From: Chrysochromulina parva
Lineage: Eukaryota; Haptophyta; Prymnesiales; Chrysochromulinaceae
DNA length: 22,046 nucleotides
Direction: 5' to 3'
Assembly: GCA_002887195.1 (NCBI GenBank)
Contig: PJAB01000690.1
Location: forward strand, 1 to 22,046
This document shows, in pieces, positions 17,495 to 22,046 of the stretch; the stretch's first letter is position 1; each line of letters begins with the position of its first letter. A model generated the notes under the pieces. The model ran no database searches. It had not been told where the DNA came from and saw only the letters and a list, made by a program, of their open reading frames with translations. A program made the translations under genes and the position numbers.

Positions 17495-17612
17495 GGTTTC
17501 TACGATTCGAATCCAAATTCCGCCGACGGGCCGTCGACGCCCGCGCTAGGATCCTAGACCCGTGTGTCGCACGAAGCGCGCGGTTGTCCACGAGCTGTCC
17601 CCAAGTGTGACA
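17495..17612. promoter_or_regulatory. Divergent promoter region, channel and surface glycoprotein
   Basis: Start codons are 118 bp apart using the first channel ATG, or 253 bp using the alternative at 17359. Either way both promoters and 5' UTRs must be very compact or shared. No TATA box was recognised. Confidence 0.5.
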
Positions 17613-20237
17613 ATGCCGCCCTGTCGGCTGAAGATCCAATTTTGGTTCGTAGTCCTCGGCGCCACGAGATGCGTCGCCCAGAACAGCAGCAGCAGCAGCA
17701 GTGGCAGCAGCGCCTCCTCGGTCAGCAGCGGCGCAGCCATCGATATCGCAATGGAGGCTGTCTCAGTCGTGACCAGCTCGAGCAACGTCTCTGGCTCGCT
17801 CAAAGCCGCGGCAGTGGAGGTTGAGGCCTCGACGGCAGAGGCGACGGTACTTCCCGCCAAGTCTTCGCTGCCCGCCCCCAACTCCGCGCCACTCGCCACT
17901 TCTGCCGACTCCATGCCACCAGCCATCTCCACTCCTCTGGCTGCTGGCGCCGCCACCGCCACCTCCGCGCCTCCTTCCACCACTCAGGCCCAGTGCCTGA
18001 GCATGCAGCTGTGCAAGCCCGGGGCGTGCTCCCTGGCGGAATGCGCCGGCTGCCCTGCGTGTCAGTCGGCCTCGGCCACCACAAATGCCGCGGAAACTGA
18101 GCTGATGAGCCCACCGCTGCACGCCAACGCCACATCCACGCCCGTGCAAGCTGCTGCTGCTCTGCCATCCGCCACCAACACAGCCACCGCCGCTCCGGCT
18201 GTGCCGGTCGCCACGGCCGCCGCCACCGCCGCCACCGCCGCCACCGCCGCCACCGCTGACACCGCTGACACCGCCGCCACCGCTGCCACCGCTGCCACCG
18301 CCGCCACCGCCGCCACCGCCGCCACCGCAGCCAATGTTGCGGCTCCGGCTACGAGCTTGCTCGCTGCCACAAAGCCCGACGCCGGGAATGGCACCAGAGC
18401 GGCAGCGGCCCCAACTGTCCCAGCGGCCCCCGCTGTGGCCGCGACCGTGGCCACTGTCCCCGCTACGGCGGCTTCGAATACCAACGCCACTCCCCTCGCC
18501 GACGTCGCTGCCACGCCCGTCGCGGCCACGCCCGTCGCGGCCACGCCCGCCGTCACAGCCTCACGCCCGCCATCCCCGTGCTCAGCCGCATGCAGCGATG
18601 AGTTCAGCAAGGGGTGTATGGGCAGGTACACCTACGCAGAGTGCCGCGCCAGTCTGGACAAGGGCATCGCGCCGCTCGGAAAGCATTGCGTGTCAGGATG
18701 CACCGACACCGCTGAGATGGCGGCTGCGCAAAACGTCACAGCTGCGCCAGTCGGTCGTCCGAACGAAGTGGTTCGACGGTGGCCTGGTTGGGAAGTGGTC
18801 GGCGGCAACAGCAGCAGCGGCAACAGCAGCGGCAACAGCGGCGGCAACGAGAACGGCACACTCCGAACTCCATCCTCATCCAGTGTGAAGGAGGCACCGC
18901 CGCTGACGAAACTGCCACAGCTGGGTGTGGATCCTTCACACTCATCCTCATCCAGAGCGGCAGCGGCCCCAACTGTCCCAGCGGCCCCCGCTGTGGCCGC
19001 GACCGTAGCCACTGTCCCCGCTACGGCGGCTTCGAATACCAACGCCACTCCCCTCGCCGACGTCGCTGCCACGTCCGTCGCTGCCACGCCCGTCGCGGCC
19101 ACGCCCGTCGCGGCCACGCCCGTCGCGGCCACGCCCGTCGCGACCACGGTCGTCGCAGCCACGGTCGTCGCGGCCACACCTGCCGTGAGCGAGCCTCCTC
19201 CGCCGACATCATCGCTGACCGCGCCACCGTCGCCGTCGCCGTCGCCATCGACTCACTCGTCGGAGGCGGCACCGCTTCTGGACTCGCCGCCGCCGCCGTC
19301 GCCGACGCCCCGTCCGTCACCGTCGCCGCCACTGTCGCCGCCGCCGCAGCCTCCTTCGCCCGAGCCGGCGGTGGAGCGACCTCGGGTGCTCGGGTTCCGT
19401 CGTCGACGCCGCCGCCGAGACGAAGCGACCCGAGGAGACGATGGTGTCGACTCGCCCGAGCCCGCAGGCACCAACGGCAAGAGCAGCAGCATCACCACGA
19501 CCGCCGCCGCCGCCGCCACCGCCACCGCCTCCATCATTCCCAGCAGCAGCAGTAGCAGCACCAGCACCAGCACCAGCACCAGCACCAGCACCAGCACTAG
19601 CAGTGGCGACGGCGGCAGCGGCAGCAGCAGCAGCAGCGGCAGCCCAAGTGTGGCGGCGCTCACGCGCAGCGGTTGGACATCCACTACCGGCGCCGCCGCC
19701 GAGGCCGCCGCGGTCGCCGCGCCGCCCCGCGCCTCGTCGATGCCCTCGTACTGGCTAGCGTGTGGGCTGCTTGCTTGCTTGGGCCTATACTTCCGCCGGC
19801 CACTCGGCGTGTGCGTGGCGCGCGTGCGTCGACTGCCTGAGACGGCCGCCTCGATTCAGCATCATATTAGCCGGCGCTATGAGGCGGAGGGCGGTGAGCT
19901 GCAGGGCCTGCGTGCGGCCGACGCTCTCGCTGACGAGAGCGCGGAGGTAGCGCCCACCCCGAAGGGCGTGGGCGTCGTGCGCAGCGGCACCACAAGCAGC
20001 GGCGGCAGCGCCAGCGTGCTTCGGCGCGGCAGCAGTGCTGCGGCCGGCGGCGCGCTCGTGGTCGCGGCGGAGCTCGCGCTGCCCGACCTCGGCGCGGCGG
20101 GCGGATGGGATCACGACATCGACCCAATTGACAGTTCGACAACGGATGGATGGGGCGACAAGTGGGGCGACGATGACGGGTGGGACCAGCCCAAGTTGCC
20201 GGACGTGTCCTCTGGCGGCGGTAATATCCCTAAGTGA
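17613..20237 (+). CDS. Mucin-like / Pro-rich type I membrane glycoprotein with Cys-rich modules
   Basis: The protein is 874 aa from ATG 17613. Residues 1 to about 22 form a signal peptide (core IQFWFVVLGA). The long ectodomain is Ala/Thr/Ser/Pro-rich: ATA runs near 200-245 and PVAAT pentapeptides near 300-320 and 485-525. A Pro/Ser-rich stretch (about 528-588) recalls hydroxyproline-rich algal wall proteins, and ST runs lie near 650-663. Two six-cysteine modules stand out: C128, 134, 139, 144, 147, 150, and C323, 327, 335, 344, 359, 363. A single membrane segment (about 713-729) precedes RRP and a basic then acidic cytoplasmic tail of about 145 aa. The tail ends in a Trp/Asp motif, DGWGDKWGDDDGWD (845-858). 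Likely a heavily O-glycosylated cell-surface or scale/matrix protein; no named family was recognised. It is divergent from the channel gene. It could contain unrecognised introns, but the frame stays open and composition is consistent. Confidence 0.75.
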   Translation: MPPCRLKIQFWFVVLGATRCVAQNSSSSSSGSSASSVSSGAAIDIAMEAVSVVTSSSNVSGSLKAAAVEVEASTAEATVLPAKSSLPAPNSAPLATSADSMPPAISTPLAAGAATATSAPPSTTQAQCLSMQLCKPGACSLAECAGCPACQSASATTNAAETELMSPPLHANATSTPVQAAAALPSATNTATAAPAVPVATAAATAATAATAATADTADTAATAATAATAATAATAATAANVAAPATSLLAATKPDAGNGTRAAAAPTVPAAPAVAATVATVPATAASNTNATPLADVAATPVAATPVAATPAVTASRPPSPCSAACSDEFSKGCMGRYTYAECRASLDKGIAPLGKHCVSGCTDTAEMAAAQNVTAAPVGRPNEVVRRWPGWEVVGGNSSSGNSSGNSGGNENGTLRTPSSSSVKEAPPLTKLPQLGVDPSHSSSSRAAAAPTVPAAPAVAATVATVPATAASNTNATPLADVAATSVAATPVAATPVAATPVAATPVATTVVAATVVAATPAVSEPPPPTSSLTAPPSPSPSPSTHSSEAAPLLDSPPPPSPTPRPSPSPPLSPPPQPPSPEPAVERPRVLGFRRRRRRRDEATRGDDGVDSPEPAGTNGKSSSITTTAAAAATATASIIPSSSSSSTSTSTSTSTSTSTSSGDGGSGSSSSSGSPSVAALTRSGWTSTTGAAAEAAAVAAPPRASSMPSYWLACGLLACLGLYFRRPLGVCVARVRRLPETAASIQHHISRRYEAEGGELQGLRAADALADESAEVAPTPKGVGVVRSGTTSSGGSASVLRRGSSAAAGGALVVAAELALPDLGAAGGWDHDIDPIDSSTTDGWGDKWGDDDGWDQPKLPDVSSGGGNIPK
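18396..19073 (+). repeat. Near-identical 120-bp coding duplication in the glycoprotein (18396-18515 and 18954-19073)
   Basis: The copies sit 558 bp (186 codons) apart and differ at one silent base (GTG against GTA) in 120. Both are followed by a 15-bp repeat, GCCACGCCCGTCGCG type, encoding PVAAT pentapeptides. That repeat has few copies after the first block and many after the second (to about 19185). Confidence 0.85.
19555..19602 (+). repeat. CAGCAC simple repeat coding Ser-Thr dipeptides
   Basis: About seven tandem 6-bp units (AGCACC phase) give a Ser-Thr run in the glycoprotein, in frame and flanked by AGC (Ser) runs. Confidence 0.8.
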
Positions 20238-20907
20238 CCGGACAGGGAGAGGTGGAGAATCGAGACTGCAGAGATCTCTCGACGCTCGTGCATGCGATGG
20301 GCACCGATCTTAACACCGTCGATCCCCAGAGACCAGAGCGCGTGGAGCCTTCCGGGGGGACGCGGTAACTAAGTGAGTCTTCAGGTCTTTTTGCTTTTCG
20401 AATTCGTCGGTTACCCGTGCCCGTGCGGTTTACACCACTCCCGCGGGCCACCGCGTGCTCGGTCGTGCGTCTGTCTCTGTGGGCGCGTGCGGTGCGCTGT
20501 CGGGTCTGAGACAAATCCGATCAGACGTGTGGACCCCGGACCGTGCGCGCGCGCCGGCGGACGACGCGCCGCGGGAGACGGGGGAGCCGCGGTGGATTCG
20601 CACATACTCCCCCATGCCATGGACAGCTGATGCCAGATGCCAGAGTGGAGACGCTCCACGTCTGGCGGCCACCGATGTGGCGGCCAGTCAACACGTGCCC
20701 CTCTGTGTCAGACATGCGACCTGCAGTACACCCCTACACCCGCCGCGATAAGGAGCCGGTCGGCTCGACGAAGAGCCCAGATCGTGCCCAGATCGTGGCG
20801 TGCCTAGATCGAGCCCAGATCGAGCCCAGATCGAGCCCAGATCGAGCCCAGATCGTGCCCAGATCGTGCCCAGATCGTGCCCAGATCGTGCCCAGATCGT
20901 GGCGTGC
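20238..20907. other. Convergent intergenic region, glycoprotein and light-harvesting gene
   Basis: This 670-bp interval between two stop codons holds both 3' UTRs and, at its right end, an 11-bp tandem array. No coding region or RNA gene was recognised in 20238-20770. Confidence 0.55.
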
Positions 20908-20910
20908 CTA
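20791..20910. repeat. Tandem 11-bp array ending on the light-harvesting stop codon
   Basis: Eight 11-bp units run from 20807 to 20894: four GATCGAGCCCA, then four GATCGTGCCCA. The same 16-bp segment, GATCGTGGCGTGCCTA, flanks both sides at 20791-20806 and 20895-20910. The right-hand flank contains the minus-strand stop TAG (20908-20910). Confidence 0.9.
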
Positions 20911-21801
20911 GATCGTGCCCCACGGGCCCACCCACGCGAGCATCTCTTTAACGAGGGGAACGGACGCAGCATCGCCAGCGGCCCACGGCGCCATGCACTC
21001 GCCACTGTACGGCGCGATCTTTCCCGCCAGAGCTGGGACGGAGCCAGGCACCTTGGCCTCAGAGACGAAGGCCATGATGCCAAGCTGCGCGAGACGGCCG
21101 TTGTTGAGTTCGACCAGCAGACCGCGCTGCTTCTGCTCGGGGGTCTTGTTCTTCGAGAAGCCAAAGGGGTCGAAGAGGTCGAGGGGCGGGTGGCCAATCT
21201 CCGAGCGGATCGGCGCGAAGGACGGGAACGCGCCCGGCTTGCCACCCTTCATGTAGTGCTTGTCCATCGCGCACTCGCTCCAGAGCTCGAGGAAAGCGAT
21301 GAGGAAGAAAATCTGCCACTTGGAGTTGGTGGGAAGGGCATCCCACTGGGCGGGAGGGCCGCCAGCTGCTGCAATCTGGTCGTACGTCACGCCAGAGAGC
21401 GTGAGTGAACCGGGCCAGTGGATGCCATTCGACTGAACGCAGAAGCCGACGAATGCGGCCATCGCAACACGCCCGTGCTTAATCTCGGCGTGGCGCAGCC
21501 AGCCGATCGAGCCCGCGTTGTCACCACCAACACCGGTCATGCCAGTTCCATCGGCCATCCCGAGCGGGTCCCAGAACTTGACGATGGGGTTGAGCTTGAC
21601 TGCCATCGCCTCGAGGTCGGCCTTCGTCTCCATGACGATGATGCTACGCGGGGCGACTGGCGAGGATACATGTGCGACCGGAGCGAAGGACAGCGAGGCC
21701 ACAGAGAGCGACAACATGGCGATAAGAGCGACAATGGCGAGCGTGCAGATTGGAGATTTCGTGTCGTGCGGCAAAATGGCCAAATTACAAATTAAGACCA
21801 T
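20908..21801 (-). CDS. Fucoxanthin-chlorophyll a/c-type light-harvesting protein, plastid-targeted
   Basis: The protein is 297 aa from ATG 21799-21801; the frame extends upstream only to a TTG. Residues about 17-38 form a signal-peptide core (CTLAIVALIAMLSLSVAS), followed by SFAPVAHVSSPVAPRS, a short transit-like segment with Phe near the expected cleavage. This is the bipartite leader of complex plastids. Helix 1 is W101-LRHAEIKHGRVAMAAF with the chlorophyll-ligand E106 and R111. Helix 2 is about 161-176. Helix 3 carries LVELNNGRLAQLGIMAF with E231 and R236. The lumenal-side segment KNKTPEQKQRGLL and the PGSVP...PYSGECMAPW end are typical of haptophyte and dinoflagellate antenna proteins. 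It binds chlorophyll a/c and fucoxanthin-type carotenoids in the thylakoid membrane and funnels energy to photosystems. It is longer than the usual 200-220 aa, through the leader, the helix 1-2 loop and a C-terminal extension. ATG M29 (MLSLSV) is an alternative start but would shorten the signal core. Confidence 0.95.
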   Translation of the reverse strand: MVLICNLAILPHDTKSPICTLAIVALIAMLSLSVASLSFAPVAHVSSPVAPRSIIVMETKADLEAMAVKLNPIVKFWDPLGMADGTGMTGVGGDNAGSIGWLRHAEIKHGRVAMAAFVGFCVQSNGIHWPGSLTLSGVTYDQIAAAGGPPAQWDALPTNSKWQIFFLIAFLELWSECAMDKHYMKGGKPGAFPSFAPIRSEIGHPPLDLFDPFGFSKNKTPEQKQRGLLVELNNGRLAQLGIMAFVSEAKVPGSVPALAGKIAPYSGECMAPWAAGDAASVPLVKEMLAWVGPWGTI

Positions 21802-22046
21802 TTCGTCCAAATCAATGAAATTTCGTCAGACCCTCCGTACAAGTCGATTACCCTCCGTACCCACCGACCCCACAGACTGGTGTCGGGGAGGTTGGGAAGC
21901 GGACTCCGGTGGGGGACTCGTCGTGGGCAACCAACTACGGGTATGTACCGGTACGGCCGTCGGCCGAAAACAGGTACAACACCATAGAGGGAATGTCCGT
22001 GACCGTGTGTCCAGGGTCCGAGTCTTCACTCTTCAGTACAAGAGGG
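21802..22046 (-). promoter_or_regulatory. Upstream region of the light-harvesting gene
   Basis: This 245-bp region is the likely promoter or 5' UTR. It has two ACCCTCCGTAC copies near 21831-21861 and a perfect palindrome GTACCGGTAC at 21945-21954. No further gene start was identified before the window edge. Confidence 0.45.

Noticed and set aside
17495..17530. GATTCGAATCC resembling a tRNA T-loop
   Set aside because: The stretch upstream does not form D, anticodon or acceptor stems, and no matching acceptor partner follows.

Overview
The window looks like nuclear DNA of a marine microalga with a red-lineage plastid, most likely a haptophyte. The reasons are GT-AG spliceosomal introns, high GC with GC-rich simple repeats, a fucoxanthin-chlorophyll a/c type light-harvesting protein with an ER-type leader, and a four-domain voltage-gated cation channel. 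The haptophyte assignment is inference; eukaryotic and photosynthetic are well supported. I saw no rRNA, tRNA, CRISPR array or transposon gene.

Left to right: (1) 110-2252 (+), the 3' part of an ankyrin-repeat gene. Two exons each encode one ankyrin repeat and are separated by introns full of an 11-bp minisatellite. A long last exon carries a third repeat, a ubiquitin-interacting-motif-like helix, an acidic stretch and an unrecognised C-terminal region. (2) A gene-poor convergent gap, 2253-3261. (3) 3262-4341 (-), an RRM plus RS-rich SR-type RNA-binding protein, sharing a 169-bp divergent promoter region with (4) 4511-7117 (+), a DBP4/DDX10-type DEAD-box helicase of ribosome biogenesis. (5) 7624-9180 (-), one unbroken reading frame holding two translin-superfamily domains: a translin-like first half without catalytic acidic residues and a TRAX-like second half that keeps them. 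This is the most unusual gene in the window, apparently a one-chain C3PO. (6) 9949-10605 (-), a Gly/Tyr-rich low-complexity protein with an N-terminal targeting sequence. (7) 11397-17494 (-), a two-exon, 24-TM voltage-gated channel with a D/E/D/D selectivity ring. (8) 17613-20237 (+), a mucin-like or hydroxyproline-rich-like membrane glycoprotein, divergent from the channel with at most about 250 bp between start codons. (9) 20908-21801 (-), the light-harvesting protein, whose 3' end lies in an 11-bp tandem array.

The genes form no single pathway. Two (RRM/RS protein and DBP4 helicase) act in RNA metabolism and are divergently paired, and the translin/TRAX fusion next to them is also an RNA-processing protein. 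The channel and the surface glycoprotein form a second divergent pair. Low-complexity expansion is common: minisatellites occur in introns, in coding regions (channel loops and tail, glycoprotein, Gly/Tyr protein) and at the light-harvesting gene's stop codon.
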